A program made the position numbers and the translations under genes. Below, piece after piece: positions 7,867 to 16,046 of a stretch of DNA of 53,494 nucleotides; the stretch's first letter is position 1, and the number at the start of each line of letters is the position of its first letter. Source of the stretch: Candidatus Thiodiazotropha sp. (GTDB lineage: Bacteria; Pseudomonadota; Gammaproteobacteria; Chromatiales; Chromatiaceae); the NCBI GenBank assembly GCA_023838465.1, contig JAIVEQ010000030.1:1-53494 (forward strand), written 5' to 3'. The notes beneath the pieces were generated by a model that saw only the letters and a program-made list of their open reading frames with translations, had not been told where the DNA came from and did not search any database.

Positions 7867-8592
7867 AAAAGACACCCAAGTTAAAAGCTAATACTAGTGG
7901 AGCCAACTAAGTGATGGGTTATTACATCCAAAAGTAACCAGTTTCAGTGTAGATTAGAGGGATATATGATAAAAATTGATGATGTTGCAATTTCATCGCA
8001 AAATGGAAAATCGCATACATAGCCAAACCTCAACCTACGCTGATCAGTTATATCAGAAGTGTGAATTGATTGGTGCCTACATCAGCAACCGCTGACATAC
8101 GGTTAAATTAGGTGTCCTGCGATAGCCTAATTTCTGACAGGCTGCCTTGAGGCTATGCACGGTACCAACCAAACCCTTAAACCGACTTTCAAAATGCTGT
8201 GTCATATAGAGCCAGTGATTGGGTCAATCTGCAAGCGCTCCAGTATCGGCGGTAGATTGTCGGGAATAAAACCCAGTTTATCATCCAGAATTGCCCGACC
8301 GGACCAGTCAACCAACTGAAGATAGTCGGTCAGTCGAAACGGTAACCCCTTCGGCATCTCATCACAGGGATTGCCGACAAACGAAAGCAAATGGCACGGT
8401 TGCGCTGGCTGATTACTGATGTTGCAAGGTTGCTCTGTTAACTGTGTCGACCGATCTGTGATCGAGGTGAATTCAGACGCCTCAGGTGTCTGCGCTATCC
8501 CTGCCCTGCCAGGGTTTGAGATCAACATAGGCCATACAAGCGGCCAGAGCCTTCTCATCCAATAAAGCCTGGGATTTGAATCGGCCCTCCCA
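7862..8592 (-). mobile_element. RAYT element copy 2, truncated and diverged
   Basis: A diverged copy of the 4885-5640 segment. Shared stretches include GGAGCCAACTAAGTGATGGG, TGACAGGCTGCCTTGAGGCT and CTTTCAAAATGCTGTGTCAT. It begins with AAAGACACCCAAGTTAA (about 7865), the same end motif as copy 1. It stops at about 8592 inside the transposase reading frame, so the whole N-terminal HUH half is missing. Its right junction abuts the toxin-antitoxin region. Confidence 0.65.
8144..8592 (-). pseudogene. C-terminal fragment of RAYT transposase (decayed)
   Basis: The reading frame resembles residues of the intact copy from '[12 protein letters not shown]' to 'ILERLQIDP'. It carries at least two lesions: an extra T near 8515 (CAGGGTTTGAG against CAGGGTTGAG) that shifts frame in 'DLNPVRAG', and a base loss near 8217 (CAGTGATTGGGTC against CAGTGTTTGGGGTC). 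The HUH and Y1 catalytic parts are absent. It is a dead relic. Confidence 0.7.
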
Positions 8593-8756
8593 GGTGTGCC
8601 ATGAACTTGGTGGAGATACCAAGATGCTGTATCAATGATGGAACAAAATTCGTTACGCTCAATTTGCCCGCTGAGTTGGGCGTTATAAATTCCTCTAGTC
8701 TGCCCCCTTCTTTTGTATTAACATGTATTACAAATGACTACATCCTGGATAGAGCT

Positions 8757-9023
8757 ATGAGTATTACGAGTATTAGGCTTACTGAAGATATTGATAAACC
8801 CTTAGAGTCTTTAGCCAAAAAACTTGATAGAAGCAAGAATTATCTAATAAATCAAGCCATTAAGGAGTTTTTAGTCAAGCAGTCACTGGAAGATTCTAGA
8901 TGGCAAGATACGCTTGTAGCACTCGAATCGATAAAAGCAGGCAACACCCTCGATGAAGCAGACGTTAATGCATGGCTTAATAGCTGGGGTACAGGAGCAA
9001 GAACACCTCCACCTAAATCATGA
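8757..9023 (+). CDS. Ribbon-helix-helix antitoxin (CopG/ParD-type)
   Basis: An 88-residue protein starting MSITSIRLTEDIDKPLESLA, a typical ribbon-helix-helix DNA-binding N-terminus. It is followed by 'RSKNYLINQAIKEFL' and an acidic C-terminal tail that would wrap the toxin. I choose ATG 8757 rather than the upstream in-frame 8601, because the extra 52 residues have no family likeness and GGATAGAG precedes 8757. Its last bases overlap the toxin start (ATGA). By family knowledge it neutralises the ParE-type toxin and represses the pair. Confidence 0.85.
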   Translation: MSITSIRLTEDIDKPLESLAKKLDRSKNYLINQAIKEFLVKQSLEDSRWQDTLVALESIKAGNTLDEADVNAWLNSWGTGARTPPPKS

Positions 9024-9307
9024 AGGTAAAGTATTCATCGGAGTCCATAGACGACCTTCAGCGGGTTGTGGAGTTCGTAGAGAATAGGAATTCGTATGCT
9101 GCTCGTAGAATTGCGATAGATCTGCAAGAGGGAGTTGATAGGCTTAAAAATTTTCCTCAAATTGGGTTGCCCGTGTTAAAGGCGACCGAACCGGAGCAAC
9201 TACGTGATCTCTATATAGGTGATTATACAGTACGCTATCTAATCACTGATGAAGTCATTTATATTTTAAGAATTTGGCACGGTAAAGAGAACGAAAAGAA
9301 TTTATAA
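9020..9307 (+). CDS. ParE/RelE-family toxin
   Basis: A 95-residue ParE/RelE-superfamily toxin. It begins 'MKVKYSSESIDDLQRVVEFV', has the central 'LKNFPQIGLPV' and ends 'YTVRYLITDEVIYILRIWHG' and then KENEKN. The VRY...IYILRIWH end is the hallmark of this fold. Whether it cleaves ribosome-bound mRNA (RelE) or poisons gyrase (ParE) cannot be decided here; the RHH antitoxin partner favours ParE-type. Translational coupling with the antitoxin is shown by the 4-base overlap. The setting is a mobile-element-rich region, typical of such modules. Confidence 0.85.
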   Translation: MKVKYSSESIDDLQRVVEFVENRNSYAARRIAIDLQEGVDRLKNFPQIGLPVLKATEPEQLRDLYIGDYTVRYLITDEVIYILRIWHGKENEKNL

Positions 9308-9308
9308 C

Positions 9309-9531
9309 TCAAGTTTCGGAGTTCAAGTGATATGTCATGCCGACGATAGGAGGCATCTTAAGCCACTGTGGTTTAAGATTTCTACCGCTGGTCGAAATGA
9401 CAATGACTGGTTTCAATAACATTGAACAGCAAAATCCTGACCTGTGAATCATCACCCACCATACTATCAATATTCACGAACATCAGTTGGTTATAGGAAT
9501 GAGGCCCTAACTGATGAACTCCGAAACTTGA
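9309..9531. repeat. MITE-like element with 17-bp perfect terminal inverted repeats
   Basis: TCAAGTTTCGGAGTTCA (9309-9325) is exactly inverted at 9515-9531. The 223-base interval holds no gene. It contains a second palindrome (9333-9402) and a hairpin of CATCAGTT/AACTGATG (9481-9488/9509-9516). The unit ends directly after the toxin gene and before moeA's 3' end. A non-autonomous transposable element is the simplest reading. No clear target duplication is visible. Confidence 0.5.
9333..9402. repeat. Imperfect 70-bp palindrome (TGTCATNNCGAC family)
   Basis: TGTCATGCCGAC at the left pairs with GTCGAAATGACA at the right. Inner segments CATCTTAAGCCAC and GTGGTTTAAGAT also pair. It resembles the widespread TGTCATTTCGACC...GGTCGAAATGACA intergenic repeat type. 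It could act as a bidirectional terminator between the toxin gene and convergent moeA. Confidence 0.5.
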
Positions 9532-9602
9532 TTATGCACACCAGCTGATGCCAAAAAGTGGTGCAGCTGAGTTTGAACGCCATTGTCTCACGCCGCAGGA
9601 AG

Positions 9603-10874
9603 TCACACCAAGGTGTTGAATGGCTGGACAGTCACGGTTTCTCCAGCAGCGATTCCATCACAGGTTTCGGGCAACAGGATAAAACAGTTACCCCGGCTCA
9701 TGGATGTCAAAATACCTGATCCTTGCTTGCCAATCGCATCGACCGTGAGTGAGCCATCCTGTTGAGGACTCAGGACTCCACGAATGAATTCGAATCTACC
9801 TGGCCGCTTGCGAATATCACCACCACTCACCGCTGGCAGGGTGAAGGGACGATAGGGTGTTCCACTGGCGAGGTAGTGGAGTGCAGGCAATACAAACTGG
9901 TAGAAGGTGACCATTACGGCAACGGGATTGCCTGGCAGACCGAAAAAGAGGCTGTTCTCAAGACGGCCGAAGGTGAGGGGTCTTCCCGGTTTCATGGCTA
10001 TCTTCCAGAAATGCATATCCCCCAACTGCTGGAGTATGCTTTTGGTATAGTCGGCTTCACCGACCGAAACACCGCCGGAAGTGACCACCATATCAGCCGC
10101 CTCGTCAGCACAGAGAAAGGCTTCCTTCAAGGCCTCAGGGTCATCTTTCACAACCCCCATATCGAGCAACTCTACTTCCGCTCTTTTTAACATGCCGTAA
10201 AGCGAGTAACGATTACTGTCGAAGACCTCTCCTGGACCCAGGGTTTCACCGATGGAGCGTAATTCGTCACCCGTGGAGAAGAAGGCTACCCGTGGACGTC
10301 TTCTGACGCTGACTTCACCGAAGCCGAGAGAGGCCATGACACCCAGGTCCGCCGGCGTGATTCGTTTTCCTGGATTCAGCACCATGCTACCTTGGGCAAT
10401 GTCCTCACCCGCCTGGCGGACGTTCTGTCCCGCTCGATGTCCTTTTCTGATACGCACCTGCTGGTCATCGACGAGACTAATCTGTTCCTGCATAACAACG
10501 GTATCGGTACCGGTTGGCATGGGTGCACCGGTCATGATACGAACGCACTCGCCAGCTCGGCAGCTTTGGTTGAATGGCATGCCTGCCGCCGCCGTACCAA
10601 TCAGGGTAAAGTCCCGCTGCTCCTGCTCGGGAAGGCCACTGCCTGCAATGGCATAACCATCCATCGCTGAATTGGTATGACCAGGGACATCGATTGGTGA
10701 GACGATCTCCTCTGCCAATACACAGCCCAAGGCGTCACGCAGGGCCAGGCGTTGTGTGGTCAGGATTGGGCTGATGTTTGCCAGGATTGCTTCCCTGGCG
10801 GTGGTAACGGTGAGGGTTGATGAAGCCTCTGGGTCAGTACAACTGACGGTGGAGTCTATGGCTTGGCTGGTCAT
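9603..10874 (-). CDS. moeA: Molybdopterin molybdotransferase MoeA
   Basis: A 423-residue MoeA, which inserts molybdate (or tungstate) into adenylylated molybdopterin. Seen features are 'DVPGHTNSAMDGYAI', 'RIMTGAPMPTGTDTVVMQEQ', 'FFSTGDEL', 'VFDSNRYSLYGML', 'VTSGGVSVGEADYTK' and 'FFGLPGNPVAVMVTF', in family order. It is the last gene of the tupABC-mobA-mobB-moeA operon and overlaps mobB by 41 bases. It supplies the cofactor for the formate dehydrogenase 17 kb away. Length is normal. Confidence 0.95.
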   Translation of the reverse strand: MTSQAIDSTVSCTDPEASSTLTVTTAREAILANISPILTTQRLALRDALGCVLAEEIVSPIDVPGHTNSAMDGYAIAGSGLPEQEQRDFTLIGTAAAGMPFNQSCRAGECVRIMTGAPMPTGTDTVVMQEQISLVDDQQVRIRKGHRAGQNVRQAGEDIAQGSMVLNPGKRITPADLGVMASLGFGEVSVRRRPRVAFFSTGDELRSIGETLGPGEVFDSNRYSLYGMLKRAEVELLDMGVVKDDPEALKEAFLCADEAADMVVTSGGVSVGEADYTKSILQQLGDMHFWKIAMKPGRPLTFGRLENSLFFGLPGNPVAVMVTFYQFVLPALHYLASGTPYRPFTLPAVSGGDIRKRPGRFEFIRGVLSPQQDGSLTVDAIGKQGSGILTSMSRGNCFILLPETCDGIAAGETVTVQPFNTLV

Positions 10875-11415
10875 GGAATCCGTGCTCTCCGATTTGTTGC
10901 ATGTATTGGCGTATGAAACCGGCGATCTCCTGGGGATTATTGAGATTCAATATCGGCAGGTGTTCCGGAACAGCGTTTACTGGTTTATCAGTGGCAACAG
11001 CAACGATGTTGGGATCAGTATGACACAAAAGAGGTTTACCCATGCTGGGTCTATGCAGCTCAATTTTATGGATAGCCTCAAGCTTGAATCCTTCAACCAG
11101 CACCAGGTCCAAACTGTCGGGATCGAGATAACCGAGCATGGATGCCAGACCGGGTTCCGGCCGGTTGGTGTCCGATTCAGAGATCAACGCCATGCGCCCT
11201 CGGGAAGATACCAGCATCTGTGTGGCGCCCGCTTTGCGCAATTCATAGCTATCCTTTGTCGGATGGTCGATTTCGAACAGGTGATGGGCATGTTTTACAA
11301 CGGCGATATGCAGACCCTGCTCTTTCAGGATCGGTAATAACCGGGTCAACAGGGTTGTCTTACCGGTACCGCTGAAGGCGCTGAATCCTAGCAGGGGGAT
11401 GGGATAGTCGATCAT
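10834..11415 (-). CDS. mobB: Molybdopterin-guanine dinucleotide biosynthesis protein MobB
   Basis: A 193-residue P-loop GTPase of the MobB family. The Walker A is 'GFSAFSGTGKTTLLTRLLP' near the N-terminus. It is followed by 'VVKHAHHLFEIDHPTKDSYE', 'GATQMLVSS' and 'DLVLVEGFKLEAIHKIELHR', all typical. MobB assists MobA in forming the bis-MGD cofactor of DMSO-reductase-family enzymes such as FDH. Its start overlaps mobA's stop by 4 bases and its tail overlaps moeA. Confidence 0.95.
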   Translation of the reverse strand: MIDYPIPLLGFSAFSGTGKTTLLTRLLPILKEQGLHIAVVKHAHHLFEIDHPTKDSYELRKAGATQMLVSSRGRMALISESDTNRPEPGLASMLGYLDPDSLDLVLVEGFKLEAIHKIELHRPSMGKPLLCHTDPNIVAVATDKPVNAVPEHLPILNLNNPQEIAGFIRQYMQQIGEHGFHDQPSHRLHRQLY

Positions 11416-12011
11416 AGAGTGCTCATTCCTTCTCGTAGATTGTCCCTCTCCTTCGGTGTGTTGATATTGACAAAGGTACGAGGTAGATCGGAGAAATCAG
11501 CATAGGCAACCCGGTGTTTATTATACCAGAGATCGATCTTTCTATCGCCGTTATCCAGGTAATGCTGGAGGCTGGTGCTCAGGTGTTTGGGGATCAGCGC
11601 GTAGACCGGTTGCAGACGCTCACCATCGTGGGCCACCGCGATTTCCGCATCCTCACTGTCGCGTGCCCTGACCAGGCGTTCCACCAGATCTTCCGGTAGC
11701 AGTGGCCCGTCACAGGGGAGGGTAACCATATCAGCGGTTAATAGTGTTTGCATGGCGGTAAGAAAGCCGGCCAATGGTCCCTGATAGTCGGCCAGTGAGT
11801 CGGCAAAGACCGGATACCCGAGCTGTTGATAACGTACCAGATTACGATTGGCATTGATCAGAATTTGAGCAACCTGAGGTTCGATGGCTGCAATAATATG
11901 GGTGATCAGTGGCTTGCCATTTAATTCAATCAATCCCTTGTCTTCTCCACCCATGCGACTACCCCGTCCTCCAGCGAGAATCACAGCGGTTATATCGGGG
12001 TGAGTGCTCAT
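11412..12011 (-). CDS. mobA: Molybdenum cofactor guanylyltransferase MobA
   Basis: A 199-residue nucleotidyltransferase that adds GMP to Mo/W-molybdopterin. The N-terminal signature 'VILAGGRGSRMGGEDKGLIE' is the GTP-binding LAGGxSxRMGxDK motif. 'LPCDGPLLPEDLVERLV' is the Mg-binding segment. It sits inside the tup/mob operon, overlapping the ABC ATPase gene and mobB by 4 bases each. Confidence 0.95.
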   Translation of the reverse strand: MSTHPDITAVILAGGRGSRMGGEDKGLIELNGKPLITHIIAAIEPQVAQILINANRNLVRYQQLGYPVFADSLADYQGPLAGFLTAMQTLLTADMVTLPCDGPLLPEDLVERLVRARDSEDAEIAVAHDGERLQPVYALIPKHLSTSLQHYLDNGDRKIDLWYNKHRVAYADFSDLPRTFVNINTPKERDNLREGMSTL

Positions 12012-12727
12012 GCAGTACTCCTTAGGCTGACATGGGACTGTAACTGCGGGATTTGCATCAGCTTCTGATCCTCTATCTCCACCAGATGACTGTCGTAGAG
12101 ATGAAGGTGACGATCAATCAGAGAGGAGAAATGGATCGGATCGTGGCTGGCCAAAAGCAGCGATATGCCTTCCTTCTTAAATGATCTTAGTAGATCCAGC
12201 GTACGCCGTCGTGCCTCCTGGTCCAGATTGGCAGTCGGTTCATCCATTAACAGGATTTGTGGGTTTCTCAACCAGGCACGTGCCAGTGAGACGCGTTGTC
12301 GCTCTCCCCCCGAGAGGGACTTCGCCGGTGTGTCATGCAAGTGGTTGAGTTCGGCCCAGTCGATGGCTGAGTCGATCATGTTGTTACGCAGTTGTTTAGG
12401 TAGTCCACCCGGTAGTGCGTAGCCCAGGTTATATCTTACCGATCCATCAAACATATAGGGTTGTTGGTGAAGATAGAGGACATTTTTTTGCAGATCTGCC
12501 CTACTGCGTCGCCAGGATTGGAATCCATTACCCATATCTATTCGGCTGCTATCTGGTTTTTCCAGGCCAGAGAGGATGCGTAGTAGGGTTGTCTTGCCCG
12601 CGCCGTTACCCCCACTTAAAAGATTGCATTCACCTGGGCGTAGTACAAGTTCGATCTCCTGCAGCACCTGTCTTTTGCCAAAGCGCTTATTCAGGGCCGA
12701 TAGAGTGAGGATAAGCGGGTTGCTCAT
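12008..12727 (-). CDS. tupC: Tungstate ABC transporter ATP-binding protein
   Basis: A 239-residue ABC ATPase. Walker A is GGNGAGKTTLL, the signature is 'LSGGERQRVSLARA', Walker B is 'ILLMDEPTANLD' and the switch His is in 'LLLASHDPIHF'. Assignment to tungstate uptake comes from the adjoining TupA and TupB homologues, because the ATPase itself is generic. Overlaps of 4 bases on both sides mark a single operon. Confidence 0.9.
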   Translation of the reverse strand: MSNPLILTLSALNKRFGKRQVLQEIELVLRPGECNLLSGGNGAGKTTLLRILSGLEKPDSSRIDMGNGFQSWRRSRADLQKNVLYLHQQPYMFDGSVRYNLGYALPGGLPKQLRNNMIDSAIDWAELNHLHDTPAKSLSGGERQRVSLARAWLRNPQILLMDEPTANLDQEARRRTLDLLRSFKKEGISLLLASHDPIHFSSLIDRHLHLYDSHLVEIEDQKLMQIPQLQSHVSLRSTA

Positions 12728-13425
12728 GAGACAGGCTGCCCCTTACCCTGGATATGCTGTAGTAGGGCATTGAGAGTGAATGCAAGTGTCAATAAGACCA
12801 GGCCCAAGGCAATTCCCTGTGCGAATTCACCCTTACTAGACTCCAGCGCGATTGCGGTGGGGATGTTACGAGTATAGTGCAGGATGTTTCCACCGAGCAT
12901 CATTGAAGCGCCGACCTCGGCAATGATGCGACCGAAGGCTGCCAGGAATGCGGCCATCAGTCCGAATCTTGCCTCGCGCATGATTGTGAACACGGCCCGC
13001 ATCAAATTGGCGCCCAGGGTACGGGCCGTTTCCCAGGCACGCCTGTCTGCTGCCTGCAATGCAGAGTGACCCATCGCCACCAAAATGGGAAAGGCCAATG
13101 CAATCTGCCCCAATACCATAGCGGTCTGGGTGAACAGCAGTCTCCATTCACCAAGCGGTCCCTGTCGTGAGAGCAGAATAAAAAAGGTCAGGCCGATCAC
13201 GACAGCCGGTATGGATAAGAAGGTACTGTTAATTGAAATCAGCAGTCGGCGGCCCGGAAAGCGCTTATATGTGAGAAGAAATGCCACCAGCAGGGCCGGT
13301 GGTGATGCGATCAGGATGGCGACACCAGAGACACGAAACGAGATGGCGATAATCTCCCACAGTTCAGCATTACCGCTGAGCAGTAGATTTAAGGCAGCCA
13401 GTGTGGTGTCGCTGAGTGTCCCCAT
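12724..13425 (-). CDS. tupB: Tungstate ABC transporter permease
   Basis: A 233-residue inner-membrane permease of the molybdate/tungstate (CysTW-like) family with about five to six helices. The EAA-type loop is 'AWETARTLGANLMRAVFTIM', followed by 'AFGRIIAEVGASMMLGGNI'. The latter wording is characteristic of TupB/WtpB-type permeases. Its start touches the TupA stop and its end overlaps tupC by 4 bases. Confidence 0.92.
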   Translation of the reverse strand: MGTLSDTTLAALNLLLSGNAELWEIIAISFRVSGVAILIASPPALLVAFLLTYKRFPGRRLLISINSTFLSIPAVVIGLTFFILLSRQGPLGEWRLLFTQTAMVLGQIALAFPILVAMGHSALQAADRRAWETARTLGANLMRAVFTIMREARFGLMAAFLAAFGRIIAEVGASMMLGGNILHYTRNIPTAIALESSKGEFAQGIALGLVLLTLAFTLNALLQHIQGKGQPVS

Positions 13426-14288
13426 TACTGCGTGGTGCTGAATGCGGCAAACGCACCGGCATCGGCTGCAGGGGTGAAGAGCTGGTTATTACCTATGCGA
13501 AAACCACCTATCCGCTGCTGGCCATCATGGGATATCATCCATTTGATCAATGCATTTGCGCCCTGGTTGTTGATGTCGGGATAACGTTTCGGGCTGACGG
13601 CGATAATACCGTAAGGGTTGAAAAGCAGTGGGTCACCTTCAAAGCCTATTTTCAGTGGTGATTTACTTTTGTAGGCCAACCATGTCCCTCTGTCGGTCAG
13701 GGTGTAAGCATCCAGTTCCGAGGCAATTTGTAGTACCTTACCCATACCCTGACCCGCTTCCCGGTACCAACGCCCTTCGGGTTCGATGCCCGCCTCTTTC
13801 CACAGACCGAGCTCTTTTTTATGGGTGCCGGAATCATCCCCACGGGAGATAAAGATGGCCTGATGTTCAGCGAGTTTTTTCAACACAGTGGTAGCGTCCT
13901 GTTCGCTGGTAATACCTGCGGGATCGCTGGCGGGACCGACCAGGACGAAGTCGTTGTACATGACCCCATAACGTTTTTCACCATAGCCTTCAGCGACAAA
14001 TTTATCCTCTGCAGCACGGGCATGTACCAGTACGACATCAACATCACCATCTCTACCCATACGCAGCGCTTTACCCGTACCGACAGCGATAACATGAACA
14101 GGGTAACCTGTAGACGCAGTAAATGCCGGTAGCAAGTCAGCAAGAAGACCCGAATTATCGGTACTTGTAGTTGTTGCTAATCGAATGGTCTGATTATTGC
14201 TGTCGTCAGCGTTAACTAAACCGGATAAAAGCAGACAGCCGACAACAATAAAGCGGACAGATTGAAAATAATAGAGCGGGTTTCTCAT
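13425..14288 (-). CDS. tupA: Tungstate-binding periplasmic protein
   Basis: A 287-residue extracytoplasmic binding protein. After a signal peptide (about residues 1-27) it shows 'IRLATTTSTDNSGLLADLLP', the TTTST oxyanion-binding motif of TupA. 'VIAVGTGKALRMGRDGDVDV' and 'FISRGDDSGTHKKELGLW' follow. These distinguish TupA from molybdate ModA, so tungstate preference is likely by homology. It heads the tup-mob-moe operon and lies behind a strong sigma-54 promoter (14330-14345). Confidence 0.93.
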   Translation of the reverse strand: MRNPLYYFQSVRFIVVGCLLLSGLVNADDSNNQTIRLATTTSTDNSGLLADLLPAFTASTGYPVHVIAVGTGKALRMGRDGDVDVVLVHARAAEDKFVAEGYGEKRYGVMYNDFVLVGPASDPAGITSEQDATTVLKKLAEHQAIFISRGDDSGTHKKELGLWKEAGIEPEGRWYREAGQGMGKVLQIASELDAYTLTDRGTWLAYKSKSPLKIGFEGDPLLFNPYGIIAVSPKRYPDINNQGANALIKWMISHDGQQRIGGFRIGNNQLFTPAADAGAFAAFSTTQ

Positions 14289-14329
14289 CGGTTGAATGCC
14301 TCGGGTTGTTGTTCTTCCTGTGAATCAAC

Positions 14330-14345
14330 TGCAAAAGCGATGCCA
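14330..14345 (-). promoter_or_regulatory. Sigma-54 (-24/-12) promoter of the tup-mob-moe operon
   Basis: On the minus strand the sequence TGGCATCGCTTTTGCA has GG and GC separated by exactly 10 bases. It matches the consensus TGGCAC-N5-TTGCW at nearly every conserved position. It lies 42 bases before the tupA ATG, giving a short leader. This promoter type needs an AAA+ activator such as the one encoded divergently at 14624. Confidence 0.75.
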
Positions 14346-14473
14346 TATTATGAACTATTTTGCTACCGATAGGGATTGGTGTAGTAAGTGGAATTCTTTT
14401 GTCTACTATGTGAGTGTTGATTGGAACAGACTGATGATTTTGGCGTTCGATCGCCAAAAATTGTACCAATAAT

Positions 14474-14500
14474 GGGACAGAGAAAAGCAGGAGTGGGACA
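14474..14500. promoter_or_regulatory. Candidate activator-binding sites (TGTCCCACT half-sites)
   Basis: GGGACA occurs at 14474-14479 and 14495-14500 (TGTCCC on the minus strand). The second is part of TTGTCCCACTCC, close to the TGTCCCACTTTT half-site of the inverted repeat at 23646. They lie about 130-170 bases upstream of the tupA sigma-54 promoter, a normal enhancer distance. A third degenerate copy, TGACCCACAATTGAGACA, is near 14538. A separate palindrome TTGGCGTTCGATCGCCAA is at about 14432-14449. The rest of the 335-base gap 14289-14623 holds nothing else I recognise. Confidence 0.45.
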
Positions 14501-14623
14501 AATGGTCGCAAAACGAAGGGTAATAAATTAGTCATTTTGACCCACAATTGAGACAGGTTAATCGGCAAAGCCATGTTTTTAACCTGGGCCTTATAAACAG
14601 CATGAAGACTGGAACAGCAACCC

Positions 14624-16036
14624 ATGAACGTAAATGTAGAAGAGCTACAGACAAACAGCGATTCCAAACAGGCAGGTGGCAAGGAAAGTACTCCTGTGCG
14701 TATGGCATCCGTCCTTATCGTGGATGATGAGCCGGGTATACGTAGTTTTCTGCAGAAAGGTCTCCGCAAGTATTTTGGGCTGGTCGAGACCGCAGAGAAT
14801 GTTGAGACTGCCGAAGAGCTGAGACTGCACTGTCACTTTGACCTGATTATCACTGACATCCGTCTTCCCGGACAAACCGGAGGGGTCGAGTGGGTAAGAG
14901 AGTTGCGTGAGCAAGGTGGCACTACCGGCGTTATCTTCATGACTGCCCATGCCGATTTGGAGACGGCGATTGCAGCACTACGAGCAGGTGCAGAGGACTT
15001 CATTATGAAGCCTTTTCGGATGGAGCAGATGATCACTGCAGTAGAGCGTTATCTCGAGCGGCAGAAGATGCAGCGGGAGAACTTTGTGTTGCGTCGTCAG
15101 GTCGAGCAAATCTATGACAGTGCCGGCATGGTAGGTAATTGCCAGCAGATGCGTACCCTGTGCGATGTCATTAAGCGGGTTGCGCCGATGCCTTCTACGG
15201 TTCTGATTGAAGGGGAGTCCGGCACGGGTAAGGAGCTGGCAGCCCGAGCTATCCACGAAATGAGTGGACTCTCAGGCAGCTTTGTTCCTGTCAATTGTGG
15301 TGCCATGAGTGCGGAACTGCTCGAGAGTGAACTCTTCGGACATGTCAAAGGTGCTTTCACCGATGCCCATCTTTCACGGGATGGACTGTTTACTTATGCA
15401 AGCAGCGGCACCCTGTTTCTTGATGAGATCGGTGAGATGCCACTCAGTATGCAGGCACATCTTCTGCGGGCCTTGGAGGAGCGCACCATTCGTCCTGTCG
15501 GATCGAACCGTGAGGTACCCATCGATGTGCGCATTATAGCAGCCAGTAATCGTGATCTTGCACAAGAGGTGCGCAATGGGGATTTTCGTGAGGATCTCTA
15601 CTATCGATTGAATGTTCTATCGTTGCGTATGCCTGCACTACGGGAGCGTCATGAGGATATCCCACTGTTAGCCAAACATTTCATCGATACGCTATCAGCA
15701 GAGTTGGGAATAGAATCGCTGCAACTGGGTGAGGGTGAACTGGCCAGACTGCTGGACTATGATTGGCCCGGTAATGTGCGGGAGCTGAAAAATGTCATTG
15801 AGCGCTGTCTGTTGCTTAACAAGTCCCCCAGTCTTTGCCTGACGGGATCAGAATCCATCAGTAGTCAATCCGCACAATTCGATCCCACCAAATCCCTGTT
15901 GCTGGAGGCGGTTGAGAAGCAACATATACTCAAGGTCTTGGATCTGGAAGGGGGTAACAAATCAGCTGCTGCCCGGGTGCTTGGTATATCCCGCAAGACA
16001 TTGGAGCGTAAAACACAGGCTTGGGGGCTCGCTTGA
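14624..16036 (+). CDS. Sigma-54-dependent response regulator (NtrC family)
   Basis: A 470-residue three-domain activator. The receiver domain has the acidic pair Asp34/Asp35, phospho-acceptor Asp78 (in 'DLIITDIRLPG') and Lys129 ('FIMKPF'). The AAA+ domain has Walker A GESGTGKE (197-204), the sigma-54-contacting GAFTDA loop (243-248, a GAFTGA variant) and 'GTLFLDEIGEMP' (262-273). The C-terminal Fis-type helix-turn-helix reads 'NKSAAARVLGISRKTLERKT'. It is followed immediately by a histidine kinase, its probable partner. Its location between the tungstate operon and the formate dehydrogenase block, both with sigma-54 promoters, suggests those are its targets. Confidence 0.93.
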   Translation: MNVNVEELQTNSDSKQAGGKESTPVRMASVLIVDDEPGIRSFLQKGLRKYFGLVETAENVETAEELRLHCHFDLIITDIRLPGQTGGVEWVRELREQGGTTGVIFMTAHADLETAIAALRAGAEDFIMKPFRMEQMITAVERYLERQKMQRENFVLRRQVEQIYDSAGMVGNCQQMRTLCDVIKRVAPMPSTVLIEGESGTGKELAARAIHEMSGLSGSFVPVNCGAMSAELLESELFGHVKGAFTDAHLSRDGLFTYASSGTLFLDEIGEMPLSMQAHLLRALEERTIRPVGSNREVPIDVRIIAASNRDLAQEVRNGDFREDLYYRLNVLSLRMPALRERHEDIPLLAKHFIDTLSAELGIESLQLGEGELARLLDYDWPGNVRELKNVIERCLLLNKSPSLCLTGSESISSQSAQFDPTKSLLLEAVEKQHILKVLDLEGGNKSAAARVLGISRKTLERKTQAWGLA

Positions 16037-16046
16037 AATTAACACA

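Noticed and set aside
10756..11337. Plus-strand 193-codon frame across mobB and moeA
   Set aside because: Antisense to two well-supported overlapping genes, with no motif.
15912..16046. N-terminal extension of the histidine kinase into the regulator gene
   Set aside because: The extra residues are a shadow of the HTH-coding region and precede the first membrane helix without any domain.
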